From Candidatus Eiseniibacteriota bacterium (GTDB lineage: Bacteria; Eisenbacteria; RBG-16-71-46; JAFGJU01), in the NCBI GenBank assembly GCA_020349905.1, contig CP070702.1:12974-63805 (forward strand): a stretch of 50,832 nt of DNA, written 5' to 3'. Position 1 is the stretch's first letter; each line of letters begins with the position of its first letter. Below, piece after piece: positions 8,397-19,800 of this stretch. Made by a program: the position numbers and the translations under genes. The notes beneath the pieces are model-generated. The model was given only the letters and a program-made list of their open reading frames with translations, was not told where the DNA came from and ran no database searches.

Positions 8397-9692
8397 TCAG
8401 GAACGGACGCGAAGACCCGAGCGCACCACCAACCGTCCGTTCTTGATCACGTGTTGTACGTTAGATACTCCGTAATGGTAAGGCAGCTCGCGGTAGTCCT
8501 CCATGTTGAGAACCAGCGCGTCCGCCCTCTTGCCGGCTTCCAGTGAACCACATTCCATCCCAAGGCCCACCGCGAACGCTGCGTTTGAGGTCGAAGCCGC
8601 GAGGGCTTCGGCCGCGGTCATCCGCATTTCTACACAGGCCAGCGTGACTATCATCTGCATGGATTCGGTCATGGAGCTTCCGGGATTGCAGTCCGTGGCA
8701 AGGGCGACCGGAAGTCCCATCTCTATCATCGTCCGCGCCGGAGCGTACTTACTCAGCCCCAGACTGAACGATACTCCGGGAAGCAGTACCGCCACGACCC
8801 CTGCTTCTCTCATGGCAGCGATGTCGTCCTCGTTCACTTCCAGCAGGTGCTCCGCGCTCGTCGCTCCCAGGCGGGCAGCCAGGGCCGCGCCACCCGACCT
8901 GGTGAACTCTTCCGCATGTATCTTTAGTCCGAGCCCGTGCCGCTTTGCAGAAACCAGCACTCGCTCAGACTCTTCCACGGTGAAAACGCCCTCCTCGCAG
9001 AACACGTCGCAGAAGAGAGCCAGCTCCCTTCGGGAGACCTCCGGCACCATCTCCTCAGCCACCAGGGCCACGTACTCGTCCCTCCTTGACGCGAACTCTT
9101 CCGGGATTTCGTGCGCACCCAGAAAAGTGGGGATCACGTCCACGGGGTGGGCACCGTCGAGCTCTCGGGCCACCTCGAGCGCCCTCAGCTCGTCGTCCAG
9201 CGACAGGCCATATCCGCTCTTTATCTCAACCGTCGTACTCCCCAACTCCAGCATTCTGTCGAGCCGCTCCAGAGCGGTCTCCTTAAGCTGCTCGGTCGTG
9301 GCCGCGCGAAAGGCCCTCACGGAGGAACGGATCCCTCCTCCCTGGGCGGCGATCTCCTGATACGAACTACCCTGCAGCCTGGCCTCGAACTCCTGAGGTC
9401 TGCTGCCCTCGAACACGGCGTGGGTGTGGGCGTCCACAAAACCAGGCGTCACGACTCTTCCGGAGGCATCGACCGCCTCTCCTCCGGGGGCCAGCCTGAC
9501 CTGCCTGGATACCTCTTCGGTCGAGCCGACGCGCACTATCCTCCCGTCCTTTGCGGCGAACGCCCCGTCCCGGATGATTCCAAGTTCACTCATCCCCCGC
9601 CCCGCCCTGGGTGAAGGCTCCCCTTCCCCCCGGAGCGTGACGAGCTGCCTGGCTCCTGTAACCAGAAGGTCAACGGTCTCTATCGGGCTCAC
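8397..9692 (-). CDS. hutI: Imidazolonepropionase
   Basis: A 431-residue amidohydrolase that opens the ring of 4-imidazolone-5-propionate to N-formimino-L-glutamate, third step of histidine degradation. Diagnostic motifs are the metal site VDAHTHAVFEG (about 86-96), QGGGIRSSV, VEIKSGYGLS, KIHAEEF (about 258) and ALATDCNPGS (about 332). Length matches the family (400-430). The GTG start has a purine stretch immediately upstream, too close for ideal initiation, so the exact N-terminus is uncertain. It is separated from hutU by 127 bases that carry a short tandem repeat. Confidence 0.95.
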   Translation of the reverse strand: MSPIETVDLLVTGARQLVTLRGEGEPSPRAGRGMSELGIIRDGAFAAKDGRIVRVGSTEEVSRQVRLAPGGEAVDASGRVVTPGFVDAHTHAVFEGSRPQEFEARLQGSSYQEIAAQGGGIRSSVRAFRAATTEQLKETALERLDRMLELGSTTVEIKSGYGLSLDDELRALEVARELDGAHPVDVIPTFLGAHEIPEEFASRRDEYVALVAEEMVPEVSRRELALFCDVFCEEGVFTVEESERVLVSAKRHGLGLKIHAEEFTRSGGAALAARLGATSAEHLLEVNEDDIAAMREAGVVAVLLPGVSFSLGLSKYAPARTMIEMGLPVALATDCNPGSSMTESMQMIVTLACVEMRMTAAEALAASTSNAAFAVGLGMECGSLEAGKRADALVLNMEDYRELPYHYGVSNVQHVIKNGRLVVRSGLRVRS

Positions 9693-9700
9693 TTCCTTTC

Positions 9701-9730
9701 GGGCCGCCTGCTTGCGGGCCAGCCTGCTTG
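9701..9730. repeat. Short imperfect tandem repeat between hutU and hutI
   Basis: GGGCCGCCTGCTTG (9701-9714) is repeated as GGGCCAGCCTGCTTG (9716-9730), differing by one inserted A. It lies in the non-coding gap before hutI. It could be a slippage duplication or part of a leader hairpin; no function is apparent. Confidence 0.5.
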
Positions 9731-9819
9731 GGGGCGCACTCTCATCCAGAAGACACGGTCAGCGGCACAAGTTCCCCTCGGCCCGCGCCGCGGTGCATCC
9801 GGGCGGGCTAGCGCGTCCG

Positions 9820-11484
9820 CTAGGTATCCCGGGGCTGCATGGGGACCCTCACGCCCTTCTTCGCCGCCTCGTCCCTCGCCTCATCGTAACCGGCGTCCGC
9901 GTGCCTCGCCACGCCTATTCCCGGATCGTTCGTGAGGACCATCTCGAGCCGTTTGTCAGCGCTCACGGTCCCGTCCGCCACTATCACCATGCCTGCGTGT
10001 ATGGAATTCCCTATGCCCACTCCCCCGCCGTGGTGAACCGAGACCCACGAAGCTCCGGAGCACGCGTTCAAGAGAGCGTTCAGAACGGGCCAGTCGGCGA
10101 TGGCGTCGCTTCCGTCTTTCATGCCTTCGGTTTCTCTGAAAGGCGAGGCAACGGACCCGCTGTCCAGATGGTCTCTTCCTATCACTATGGGACAGGAAAT
10201 CTTTCCCCTCTTCACGAGTCGGTTTATGACTCTGCCAAAATGTGCGCGCTCTCCGTAGCCGAGCCAGCAGATTCGCGCGGGCAGCCCCTGGAACTTCACA
10301 CGCTCCCTGGCCAGAGGAATCCACCTCTTCAGAACCGCGTCGTCCGGGAACTCCTTCAGGATCACCTCGTCCGTCTTGTGTATGTCTTCCGCCTCACCCG
10401 AAAGCGCGACCCATCTGAAAGGGCCCTTGCCCATGCAGAAGAGGGGGCGCATGTAAGCCTGTACGAATCCGGGATAGGAGAAGGCGTCCTTCACGCCGGC
10501 CTTCAGTGCCTGCTCCCTCAGGTTGTTGCCGTAGTCGAAGAGGACCGCGCCTCTCTTCTTCATCTCCAGCATCGCCTCCACCTGGATGCCCATGGACTCA
10601 ACGGCCCTCTCAACGTACTTTTTGGGATCTCGCTTCCTGAGAGCCATGGCCTCTGCGAGCGTCATCTTGCCCGGCACGTATCCTTCCAGGGGGTCGTGCG
10701 CGGAGGTCTGGTCCGTGACGATGTCTGGCTGAAATCCGCTCGCCACTATCTCACGATGCACCTCCGAGGCGTTTCCCAGAAGGCCCACAGAAAGAGGGGT
10801 GCGATTCTTGCGGGCCGACTCGCACAGCTTGAGCGCGGCGTCCAGGTTGCTCACCATCATGTCGCAGTAGCCGGTCTTGAGCCTTCTCTCTATTCTGGCC
10901 TGGTCCACCTCCACGTCCAGGCAGACGCCGCCGTTCATCGTAACGGCCAGCGGCTGCGCGCCTCCCATCCCTCCCATTCCGGCAGTGAGCACCACCTTAC
11001 CCTCCAGACCTCCGCCGAAGTGACGCCTGGCGCACTCCGCCAGGGTCTCGAAGGTCCCCTGCAGAATCCCCTGCGTGCCGATGTATATCCAACTGCCGGC
11101 CGTCATCTGCCCGTACATCGTGAGCCCCGCTGCCTCCAGCTCCCAGAACTTCTCCAGAGTGGCCCAGGCCGGCACCAGCATGGCGTTGGAGATGAGCACA
11201 CGGGGAGCGGCTCCGTGCGTCTTGAACACGCCCACGGGTTTGCCCGATTGCACCAGAAGGGTCTCGTGGTTCTCCAGCCTCCTCAGCTCGTTGACTATCG
11301 CATCAAAGCACTCCCAGTTCCTGGCGGCCTTCCCGGTGCCTCCGTATACGATGAGCTCGTCCGGCTTCTCCGCCACCTCGCTATCCAGATTGTTCATCAG
11401 CATCCTCAGGGCCGCCTCCTGCTGCCAGCCCTTGCAGGAGAGTTGCGGCCCCCTGGGCGCTTTGACTTTCCTCTTCATTCTCAT
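9820..11484 (-). CDS. hutU: Urocanate hydratase
   Basis: A 554-residue enzyme that converts urocanate to 4-imidazolone-5-propionate with tightly bound NAD+. Signatures are [17 protein letters not shown] near the N-terminus, [12 protein letters not shown], the NAD-binding [25 protein letters not shown] and the active-site Cys motif [15 protein letters not shown]. Length is normal (about 550). The ATG at 11484 overlaps the helicase stop as TGATG, suggesting coupled translation; the next ATG at 11478 has a better-spaced GAGAGG and is also possible. hutH is not in the window, although hutI and ftcD follow, so the pathway here starts at urocanate. Confidence 0.95.
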   Translation of the reverse strand: MRMKRKVKAPRGPQLSCKGWQQEAALRMLMNNLDSEVAEKPDELIVYGGTGKAARNWECFDAIVNELRRLENHETLLVQSGKPVGVFKTHGAAPRVLISNAMLVPAWATLEKFWELEAAGLTMYGQMTAGSWIYIGTQGILQGTFETLAECARRHFGGGLEGKVVLTAGMGGMGGAQPLAVTMNGGVCLDVEVDQARIERRLKTGYCDMMVSNLDAALKLCESARKNRTPLSVGLLGNASEVHREIVASGFQPDIVTDQTSAHDPLEGYVPGKMTLAEAMALRKRDPKKYVERAVESMGIQVEAMLEMKKRGAVLFDYGNNLREQALKAGVKDAFSYPGFVQAYMRPLFCMGKGPFRWVALSGEAEDIHKTDEVILKEFPDDAVLKRWIPLARERVKFQGLPARICWLGYGERAHFGRVINRLVKRGKISCPIVIGRDHLDSGSVASPFRETEGMKDGSDAIADWPVLNALLNACSGASWVSVHHGGGVGIGNSIHAGMVIVADGTVSADKRLEMVLTNDPGIGVARHADAGYDEARDEAAKKGVRVPMQPRDT

Positions 11485-13595
11485 CAACCTCTCTTTCGGC
11501 CTGGCTTGCTCGAGCGTCTGCGACCTTTGGTGGTCCCCGCCTCCTTGAACCACGCCGATACTCGCTGCGGTATCTCTCCGGCGGGGTAAGGTTGCACGCG
11601 GGCCGGAAGTGACTTCGTGAACACGGACCCGTAGCCCGCCCTCATAATTCTCGGGTCAAGTATGATGACCGCGCCCCTGTCCGTCCTCCTTCTTATCAGT
11701 CTCCCGAACCCCTGCCTCAACCTGATGACGGCCTCGGGGACCAGATACTCCGTAAACGGTTCCCTGCCCTCCCTGGCCAGCGCCTCGGAGCGGGCCTGAA
11801 CAACAGGGTCGTCCGGTACGGGGAACGGAAGCCGCACGAGTACGAGCAGCTCGAGTGCCTTTCCGGGCAGGTCTATTCCCTCCCAGAAGCTGGCGGTTCC
11901 CAAGAGGACGGCTCTCCGCGAGGTCCTGAAGGAATCTATGAGCTCGGACCGGGAACCGTTCACACCCTGTGCCAGGACCGTGAAACGTTTTCCTTCCAGG
12001 GTGCGGGAAATCGAACGGTGCACGTCCCTCAGCATATCGTATGCGGTGAACAACACCAGGGTCTTTCGCGGGGCCGCATCCAGTAGCGCGGTCAGAAGCC
12101 GAGCCACGGAGGCGGAGAACTCCGAATGCCTGGGATCCACGAAGTCCTCAGGCACGGCCACGGTTACCTGGCGCGAGAAGTCAAAAGGCGAATCGATGAC
12201 GACGCATTCGGGCTCGTATTGGCCTTCCAGACCCATCCTGAACGTGAAGTGATCCAGTATGCCTGCAACGGCCATGGTGGCCGAAGTGAGAACGACCGAC
12301 CTGAGATGCGAGAACACGTGCTCCTGCATCTCCGACCTGATCCAGATCGGGCACGCTTTGACCGCGAACTCGTCTCCCTGCCTGTAGTCGATCCAGTACA
12401 CGAACTCCGGGCGCGACGACTCCCACAGAAACGCTATGTCCGCAGAGAGAGCCTTCCACCGGTCGGCGCCCCCGGCTATCTCCACCACCAGGCTCTCCAC
12501 CTCTTCCAGGGCCTTCGAATACTCCCTGACGCTCGTCAGCAGACCGGCCAGGCGGTCCTCCACTCTTGAACACACGAAACTCGATTCCTCGAACTCCGCT
12601 GGCAGTGCCGCAGCTTCGTCCCCGAATCGCACGGTCCCGGATGCCTCGCCCTCCGCGCACAGCTCCGGAAGTCGAGAGAACGCCCGCTCGCTCACGCGAA
12701 GAAACTCCTCCAGCGCTTCTTCCACCTCCTGAATCCGCGTCGAAACCGCGAGCCTGCTGACCTTGGGCAGCTTGCGCCTGAGCCTCCTTCGCACCGACGG
12801 CAGAAGCCCGCCGGCCGAGACAAGCCTCTCCGCCTCTTTCCTGATCCTCTCGCCCGTTACCTCCACGCCGAAGTGCTCCGTCGCCACCCGCTCCACGTTG
12901 TGCGCTTCGTCCATGACGAGAGTGTCGTGTTCTGGAAGCAAGGTACGCTCGCAGCCCACGTCGGAGAACAGGAGGGAGTGATTGACAACGACGACGTTGG
13001 CCTGGGAAGCTCTCCTCTTGGCCTTTCGCCAGTAGCAGCTGGCGAAATGCGGACAGGCCGCAGCCAGGCAGGCCGTAGGGTCCGAGGCCACCTGAGCCCA
13101 CAGGGAGTGGTCCAGCGAGGCGGCTGTCTCGGAGAGGTCGCCGGCGGGGAAACGCGGAAGCTGGGCAGAGATGTGCTCCAGAAACGCACCCGTCCTCTCC
13201 TCTGTTCCCGCCTGGAGAAGCGATTGCCAGCGCCGCAGGCAGAGGTAGTTTCCTCTTCCCTTCAGAGTGGCTGCCGTGAAGCCGCTCCCAAAGACCTTCC
13301 TTACGACGGGAACGTCCTTTTCGATGAGCTGCTCCTGGAGGTTCTTGGTGTTCGTGGATACGATAACGGGAGTCTCTCTCAGGAGAGACGCGGCGACGGA
13401 GGGAATGATGTAGCCGAGGGACTTGCCAACGCCGGTCGCGGCCTCAATGACCAATCCGCCTCCGTCCCTCAGAACGTCCAGGACCCGCCGCGCGAACTCG
13501 ACTTGCTGCGGTCTTCTCTCGTATCCAACGATTTCCTGCGCCAGCTTCCCGCCGGGTGCAAAGACGTCCTTTATCTCCAGGTGAGAGAGACGCAA
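11484..13595 (-). CDS. dinG: DinG/XPD-family ATP-dependent DNA helicase
   Basis: A 703-residue superfamily-2 helicase. It has a Walker A motif [12 protein letters not shown] (about 52), a DEAH box (MDEAHNVE, about 228), and four cysteines between them (YLCLRRW, then [15 protein letters not shown]) that match the iron-sulphur cluster of the XPD/DinG group. A C-terminal helicase half follows, with [20 protein letters not shown] and QGFGRLIRR. It would unwind damaged or structured DNA, such as R-loops or G-quadruplexes. The TTG start has GAGG nine bases upstream. The stop overlaps the hutU start by one base (TGATG), an odd partner for a catabolic enzyme. Confidence 0.92.
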   Translation of the reverse strand: MRLSHLEIKDVFAPGGKLAQEIVGYERRPQQVEFARRVLDVLRDGGGLVIEAATGVGKSLGYIIPSVAASLLRETPVIVSTNTKNLQEQLIEKDVPVVRKVFGSGFTAATLKGRGNYLCLRRWQSLLQAGTEERTGAFLEHISAQLPRFPAGDLSETAASLDHSLWAQVASDPTACLAAACPHFASCYWRKAKRRASQANVVVVNHSLLFSDVGCERTLLPEHDTLVMDEAHNVERVATEHFGVEVTGERIRKEAERLVSAGGLLPSVRRRLRRKLPKVSRLAVSTRIQEVEEALEEFLRVSERAFSRLPELCAEGEASGTVRFGDEAAALPAEFEESSFVCSRVEDRLAGLLTSVREYSKALEEVESLVVEIAGGADRWKALSADIAFLWESSRPEFVYWIDYRQGDEFAVKACPIWIRSEMQEHVFSHLRSVVLTSATMAVAGILDHFTFRMGLEGQYEPECVVIDSPFDFSRQVTVAVPEDFVDPRHSEFSASVARLLTALLDAAPRKTLVLFTAYDMLRDVHRSISRTLEGKRFTVLAQGVNGSRSELIDSFRTSRRAVLLGTASFWEGIDLPGKALELLVLVRLPFPVPDDPVVQARSEALAREGREPFTEYLVPEAVIRLRQGFGRLIRRRTDRGAVIILDPRIMRAGYGSVFTKSLPARVQPYPAGEIPQRVSAWFKEAGTTKGRRRSSKPGRKRG

Positions 13596-13641
13596 GGGGA
13601 GAAACCTCGCTCAAGGCAGAAAATCCGTTCAAACAGCAGTA

Positions 13642-14931
13642 TCAACTCTTGTTCCGGAAGACAGGGGAGCTCTTCTTCATGGCGCAGAAATCAGAGCACA
13701 TCGTGCAGAGCTCTGGATCTCTCGGGGGGCTGGAGGCGCGAAGGCTTTCGGCTCGCTCGGGATCTATCGCCATGCTCAATTCCTTCTTCCAGTCAAGCGC
13801 ACGCCTGGCCTCTGAGATGCTCCTGTCCCATTCGGCAGCCCCGGGCACTCCACGTGCCACGTCCGCGGCGTGTCCCGCTATTCTGGAGGCAATCACGCCG
13901 ACGCGTACGTCCTCGACGCTCGGAAGCCTGAGATGCTCGGAGGGCGTAACGTAGCACAGAAAGTCTGCTCCCTTCGCCGCAGCCAACGCCCCACCAATGG
14001 CCCCCACTATGTGGTCGTATCCGGGAGCCACGTCGGTCACCAGCGGACCCAGGACATAGAACGGCGCCCCGTCGCACGTAGTCTTCTCCAGCGCGACGTT
14101 TGCCTCCACCAGATGAATGGGAACGTGCCCGGGCCCCTCCACTATCACCTGCACGTCGGCGCTTCGGGCTCTTCGGACCAGCTCGCCAATCACGAGAAGC
14201 TCGCCGAACTGGGCGGTGTCGTTTGCATCCGCCAGGGAGCCCGGCCTCATGCCGTCGCCCAGACTCAAAGTCAGGTCGTACTTCCTTGCGATATCCAGAA
14301 GGTCGTCGTACCGGGAGTAGAAGGGATTCTCCTTCTTGTTGGCGTGCATCCACTCGAGCAGTATGGCCCCGCCACGGCTGACCACGTCCGTCACCCTCCT
14401 GGCCTTCTTGGCCATCTCCATGACAGAGAGAGTGACCCCGCAGTGAACGGTCACGAAGTCGATACCGTCGCCGGCGTGTAGCTCCACGGCGGCCAGCATC
14501 TCGTCCCCGGTGACGTCCGCAATCTGCTTGCCGGAGCGAGCTGAGTCCACGGCGATCTCGTAGACCGGCACACTTCCCAGGGGCACGTCGCACTCGGATA
14601 CGATGGCCTTCCTGATTTCCCTCAAGTTCCCGCCCGTGCTGAGGTCCATCACGGTGTCCGTTCCGGCCTGGATGGCGACCCTGAGTTTGCACAGCTCGGT
14701 CGTCAGATCTGACTCGTCGGGGGACGTCCCTATGTTGGCGTTAACCTTTGCCCGCAGGCCTTCCCCTATCCCGCACGGTCTCTTGAGCTCCCTGAGGGTG
14801 CTGCTCGGAACGACCATCCTCCCGGCCCTCACGCCCTCCACTATCTTCTCCACCGGAACCGCCTCGGTGCGAGAAACGAACTCCATCTCCGGGGTGGCCT
14901 TGCCCTTACGGGCGGCTTCCATCTGATTCAT
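13642..14931 (-). CDS. thiC: Phosphomethylpyrimidine synthase
   Basis: A 429-residue radical-SAM enzyme that rearranges aminoimidazole ribotide to HMP-phosphate, the thiamine pyrimidine. It has the ThiC core (GIGEGLRAKVNANIGTS, DLSTGGNLREIR, VTVHCGV, EGPGHVPIHLVEANV, GPLVTDVAPGYDHI) and the C-terminal CxxCxxxxC cluster motif in CTMCSDFCAMK. It is the short form without the extra N-terminal domain of the enterobacterial enzyme. The ATG at 14931 is taken; a second ATG nine bases on is possible. I find no TPP riboswitch in the 78 bases upstream, which is unusual for thiC. No other thiamine gene is nearby. Confidence 0.96.
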   Translation of the reverse strand: MNQMEAARKGKATPEMEFVSRTEAVPVEKIVEGVRAGRMVVPSSTLRELKRPCGIGEGLRAKVNANIGTSPDESDLTTELCKLRVAIQAGTDTVMDLSTGGNLREIRKAIVSECDVPLGSVPVYEIAVDSARSGKQIADVTGDEMLAAVELHAGDGIDFVTVHCGVTLSVMEMAKKARRVTDVVSRGGAILLEWMHANKKENPFYSRYDDLLDIARKYDLTLSLGDGMRPGSLADANDTAQFGELLVIGELVRRARSADVQVIVEGPGHVPIHLVEANVALEKTTCDGAPFYVLGPLVTDVAPGYDHIVGAIGGALAAAKGADFLCYVTPSEHLRLPSVEDVRVGVIASRIAGHAADVARGVPGAAEWDRSISEARRALDWKKELSMAIDPERAESLRASSPPRDPELCTMCSDFCAMKKSSPVFRNKS

Positions 14932-15009
14932 CTTCTCACGCGTCCTTTCAGGATGTACTGCACTGAGTGACTATACGCCGGAAAGACTTGAAAGTCAAGG
15001 AATGCCCTG

Positions 15010-16848
15010 TCAGAAGGTGCTCTCGAGGCCAACGTGCACCTTGCCGGAGCTTAGGGATTCGCCCGCCGGAACGCCGAAGTCAACGCCCGCCACGCCGAAA
15101 GGCGAAGGTACCCTGAGGCCCACCCCATACCCTACGTGGAATCTATCACCCGTGGAGAGCGCCTGAGTCGAGGCGTATCCGCAGTCCAGAAGCGCGAACG
15201 CCCGCCCCCCTTCACCCCCTATCAGTATGCCGTACTCCAACTGAACAGAACCTACGGTCGGGGCAAGGAATTGCCTCTCGGAATAGCCGCGCAGCGTTCT
15301 CTTCCCACCCAGAGCGAAGAGCTCGTCCAGCGAGGCCGACTCCCTGCCTTCGGTTATGGCGAAGAGCTTCACGTCCACGAGCGCGATCTGGCTGAGGCCC
15401 AGCCGCCTCTGCAGAAGCGTGCGTCCCTGCAAGGTGGAAAAGACATCTCTCGCCTCCTCACCCTCTGAGACGCGGCTGATTCTCTTACTTCCCCTGCTTC
15501 CCCTGAGCGCCGCCAGATAGGAGTCCCCCGTGCTCCAGTGAGGTTCTCCTGTTGCCAGCTCGAGCCCTCCGAGCCAAGCGACGCGAGACGTTCTCGTGAC
15601 GGGTCCGTTGGTTTCGAGCGTCTTCTCGAAACTGGCGCCGGCCTCCGCTGAGAGAACGGGTGAGAGCGGAACCTTGCAGAGCAGCGAGACCGAGGTCCGT
15701 GCGAAGAAAGTGTCTCTGACAACGTGCTCGAAGGAGACCGCGGATGAGAACGGTAACCCCATCACCCACGGCTCTGCGTAGGAGAAGCTGAGACTGGAGA
15801 CGTTTCCTCCCGCCGCTTCCCAGCTGGCGCTTGCGCTTCTGCCTGTCCTGGCGATGTTGAGTAAAGAGAGCGAGAGTCCTCCAGTAAGCTCGCTCGAGCG
15901 TCCTCTGAAACCAACGGCTCCGGCCACGGACGTGGTCTTTCTGTCCTTCACGGGCACGAGGACCCTTGCCGTATTCCCGCCGGAGACCGATACGACGGGC
16001 TCCCCCACCTCTGCGAAGAGAGCTTTCCTTCGCAGGGAGTTGATTCCGCGCCTGAGTCTGGATTCGCAGTACGTCTCTCCCCGAGCCACGCCCAACGCGC
16101 GATGGAGGGCCGTCGAAGTCAGGGCGTTCGACTCTCCGAGCACCACCTCGCCCACGGCGCACCGGGGACCTTCGTCTATGAAGAACACGAAGTCCAGCCT
16201 CCCGTCTTCCAGGGCGAAGGCCCCTGCCCTGGCAGCGGCGAACGGAAAGCCCCGGTCCGCCATGCAGTTCACGAGCTTCTTGAGAGCCTCATCCAGCAGC
16301 CTGGCCGAGAGCACGAGCCCGGGCCTCAGGCCGCAGGCCGCGGTGAGCTCCTCCGAGTCAAGGTGTCTGTTGCCCGAGAATCTGAACGAGTTCACTCTCG
16401 ACGGTTCGCGTTCCTCTATGTAGACCACCAGCCTGCGAATCTTCTTCCGTGTTCGCACCGACAGGCTCTCGACCGACGCCTCTAGGTAACCCTCGTCCCT
16501 GTATGCCTGGAGAACCGCCTGCTCCACGGCCGAGAGCGCCTGCTCCTCGGTGGACCCCAGCGGAAGCGCGCAGAGCGAGCGAAGCGTGGAGCTGCCAACG
16601 GCGCTGTTCCCCTCGAACTGTACGCTGAGCCGAAGCTCAGAGCCCTTCTCTTCGGAGGTGGCGGCACGGCAAGCAGGTGCGCCCGCGAGCCAGAACGCTG
16701 CGCTCAGGACCGCCGCCAGAGCCAGCATGGTCTTGCACGGGCGGGGCAAGAGCGAAGGCATTCTCACGCGGGCAGAACGGCGCTCACGCCGAACGTACCC
16801 GGAGAGCCCTTTTCTTTGCCGCTTCGATTCGTCCTCTCTCACGTTCAT
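15010..16848 (-). CDS. Omp85/BamA-family outer-membrane barrel protein with POTRA domains
   Basis: A 612-residue protein with a basic N-terminal stretch, a hydrophobic signal (MLALAAVLSAAFWLAGAPA, about 41-59), about three POTRA repeats (residues 72-310; for example FRFSGNRHLDSEELTAACGL) and a C-terminal 16-strand-type barrel that ends in Phe. The Omp85 loop-6 signature appears as RTLRGYSERQF near residue 520. Such proteins insert or translocate outer-membrane or lipid cargo (BamA, TamA and relatives). It is shorter than BamA, which has five POTRA, so TamA-like or a dedicated assembly factor is more likely. It sits 49 bases after the large surface protein, suggesting that it handles that protein. 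The start is uncertain; the ATG at 16848 lacks a clear ribosome site. Confidence 0.85.
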   Translation of the reverse strand: MNVREDESKRQRKGLSGYVRRERRSARVRMPSLLPRPCKTMLALAAVLSAAFWLAGAPACRAATSEEKGSELRLSVQFEGNSAVGSSTLRSLCALPLGSTEEQALSAVEQAVLQAYRDEGYLEASVESLSVRTRKKIRRLVVYIEEREPSRVNSFRFSGNRHLDSEELTAACGLRPGLVLSARLLDEALKKLVNCMADRGFPFAAARAGAFALEDGRLDFVFFIDEGPRCAVGEVVLGESNALTSTALHRALGVARGETYCESRLRRGINSLRRKALFAEVGEPVVSVSGGNTARVLVPVKDRKTTSVAGAVGFRGRSSELTGGLSLSLLNIARTGRSASASWEAAGGNVSSLSFSYAEPWVMGLPFSSAVSFEHVVRDTFFARTSVSLLCKVPLSPVLSAEAGASFEKTLETNGPVTRTSRVAWLGGLELATGEPHWSTGDSYLAALRGSRGSKRISRVSEGEEARDVFSTLQGRTLLQRRLGLSQIALVDVKLFAITEGRESASLDELFALGGKRTLRGYSERQFLAPTVGSVQLEYGILIGGEGGRAFALLDCGYASTQALSTGDRFHVGYGVGLRVPSPFGVAGVDFGVPAGESLSSGKVHVGLESTF

Positions 16849-16897
16849 TCACCCGATTCACGGACCCGCGGGAAACAGGCCCCGGAGCGATGCGTCA

Positions 16898-19800
16898 CTA
16901 GAAGTGAGCTCTCATCTCTACCCTTCCGTCGGTAACGAAGGTCTCTGCGCTCTTGCGCGAATTCACGCGCGCAGAAATCGTCAGATGCTGACCCGCCCTG
17001 TGGTCCAGCGAAAACAGAATCTCCATACGTCCGGGTTCGACGAAGGCACCCGAACTGGCCGCTCCCAGAACCCCGATGTCCCCCTTGAAGGAGGAGAGAG
17101 TGAGCATGAGCCTGGCCCTGGTGGCTCGCCCGGCGCCGTAGGTGGCCGAAGGAGAGAGCTTGGACACTGTAAGGTTCCTGCCCTGAAGGGGGTCTTTCAT
17201 CCATTCAACGGCTCCGTACAGACCCAGCTCCACCGTGACCGAGGGGAAGTACTTGAGTTCCACGAGCGTCTCGGAAGCGTCCACCCTACCCCCGACGGAA
17301 GAACGTGACTCAAACTCGACCGCCCTTTCCTTCGTCCGCCACGCCTGCTCCATTTCCATCGTGACTGCTCGGGCCGGCTGACTCCTCAGTCTCACGCCCT
17401 GCCTTCTTTCACCGCTGACCTCCCGCACGTTCTGGTATTGATGGTTGACGGAGCTCGAAGTCTCATATCTGTATCTTATTGTCATTTGTCTGGTTAGCGA
17501 CGCCACTTCGAGTTCTTCTCGAAATAGCGAGTTGGCCCGAATGGCCCCCGGCTCCCGGGTGTAGACGGGGTTTCGAAGCGAAGAAAAGAGCCTGCCCGCC
17601 CCCTTCATCGTGCCGGAGGACCTGAAGAAGCTGGTGGACGAAAGCCCCTCCATGAGGGCGTCCAGGACGCTCTGCTTCTTTCCTCCCTTGAACGGTCTCA
17701 ACGTCAACGTGGCGCTCGTGGTGGCGTCTGCGCTCATGACGGAGGCCTCAAGGTCGGTAATCTGTAGCTCGTAGTCCCCCCTGCCCGTGAACGTTCCGGT
17801 GCTGTCGTAGTGTCCCTGGTCCTGCCCGAGGTACACGATATTCTGCGTGCGCGTCTGAGAGTGCAGGGTGGTGACAAGATGGTTGGCTTCGCAGTCCACC
17901 TTTCCCGAGGCACTCCTCTGGGAGAAGAAGAGCCTGCCAAGCTCCGTCTTTCTGCTTTCCAGACCGGCGTAGCCGGTGAGGTCTCGCACGGAATACTCGC
18001 ACGAGGCGCTCACGGACCTCCAGCGGGTGAGCTCCAGCGCGGCCGAGTGCGTGACGGCGTCGTAGCTCCTGGTGCGATTGCCGCCAGCGCCGAGGTGCTC
18101 CACCCTGTATTTTTCCTCGACTCTCACGGCCAGCGGAAAGGACCAGGCCGAGGAGAGACCGCCCCCCACTTCGTCCGCGGTCATTCCCGTACCACCGCCG
18201 CTCTCCCGAACCTCGGAGTAGTATTTGAACGACGGCACGACGCGCCAGCCTGTCAGACGTGAGTTCAGCGATTTCACGGTTCTGGTCGAGACCGACCCTC
18301 CGGCCCCGCCGGCATCGCTGGCAGCAGTCTCGAGGCGACCGGACAACCACAGCCTGCCGGAGAGCTCCGAGGAGTAGACGTTTCTCGTGGAGCTGAGGCC
18401 CGAGGGCGAACTGAGCCGGCCGTGCTGAACAGAAAGGGTCAGGTTTTCCACAGGACTGTAGTCCGTCCCCATCTGAAACCTTCTCTCTCCTTGCGAGCGC
18501 AAGGAGGTGTCAGGGATGGCCCAATTCTCGTTGTCGAAGGCCCTGTTCAGATTTCCGAAAGTCCTGAAGTTCTCATCCAGGGTCCTGAAGTCTCCCCTCA
18601 AGCGCACGCGCCCCAGGGAACGATTCGCCACGGACAGCTCCCTCTGCCCGCTGCTCAGCGAGACGACTGCCGCCCTGCCCAGGTTGTCGTCGTCGTTCAG
18701 GGAGGAGAACGTGTTGAGGTCGTTCCTGCTGAGCGCAAACTCCCCGGCTACGTCGAACCCTCCGACCGAGACGGTCGTCCTTAGGTCCGCCACGCTCTTG
18801 GAAGCGGGAGGTACGAGCCGCCTGCCGGGAACGTACTCGGCCTGTCCCAGGCCCGCATACGTGTAGTAGACCCGCCCGGTGGTGTCCACGGACGCAAAGT
18901 AATCACCCCGGCCGGCTCCCACGTGGACGAAACTCACCAGGTATGGTCCTACCTCGGGGGCCAATCGGTAGTAGCTGGCCCCGGACGAGTCCTCTCTCAC
19001 AAGTTCATACTCTCCCTTGCCCGGACCCACGTAGACGGCCCCCGCGGCACTGCCGCCGGCCGCTGAGTCTCCCAGGTCCCTCAACATGAGCTCCTCTTGC
19101 TGGCTCAGAGTCCCGAGCAGGGAGTTTCTCTCGTCGGCCTCCGAAACAAAAAGCAAGTCCACTCTGCCTGCTTCTCCCGCCAGCTTCGTGCCCAGTCCTG
19201 CTGCGTAGAAGTTCTTCTTGTAGTCCCCGGACGCGAACTCGTACTCCACCGCTATCCTGCTGTGCCCCTCGATGGGCCGCTTGTTGGTGAAGTAGAGCTT
19301 TCCCGTCCCGTAGTCCATCCAGTAGTCCGCGCTCTCCCCCCGCCTGAGCCGTGTCCCGTCCAGCCAGACCTTCTCGGTTCCGGCCACCACGACGCAGGGT
19401 GCGCCGCCGTCGGTGGTAAGTTGATACGGCCCCTGCTTCCCATCCGTGCCCCGGAATTCCTTCGTAACCCAGCGCCCTCTCAGGGTGCTACCCGCCAGGA
19501 CCACGTCCATCGCCCCGAATTGCCCGCTTGCCTTGGCGCCTTCCAGTTTGCGGGAGACGTTCACAAGGCTCCGGCCGTCCAACATGAGGTCGCAGTCTCC
19601 GAGAGCCGCGCGGAAGGACTCGGAACGCAACTCGACCCTTATCTCGTCCAGCTCGCTGAGAGATTCGGTCCTTCCGTCCGGTTGCACGGGAAGGTCCCTG
19701 TCCGTCAGCATCGCCGTGAGCTGAAGACCCTTCGATATCTCACCCGAAACATTCATATCCAGGGACTGCTTGAGCGACGCCTCACGATTGGAGCCCAGTT

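Noticed and set aside
9424..11589. A 721-codon open frame on the plus strand opposite hutI/hutU
   Set aside because: The minus strand encodes clear HutI and HutU over the same bases; the plus frame has His/Arg/Pro-rich composition typical of an antisense shadow in GC-rich DNA.
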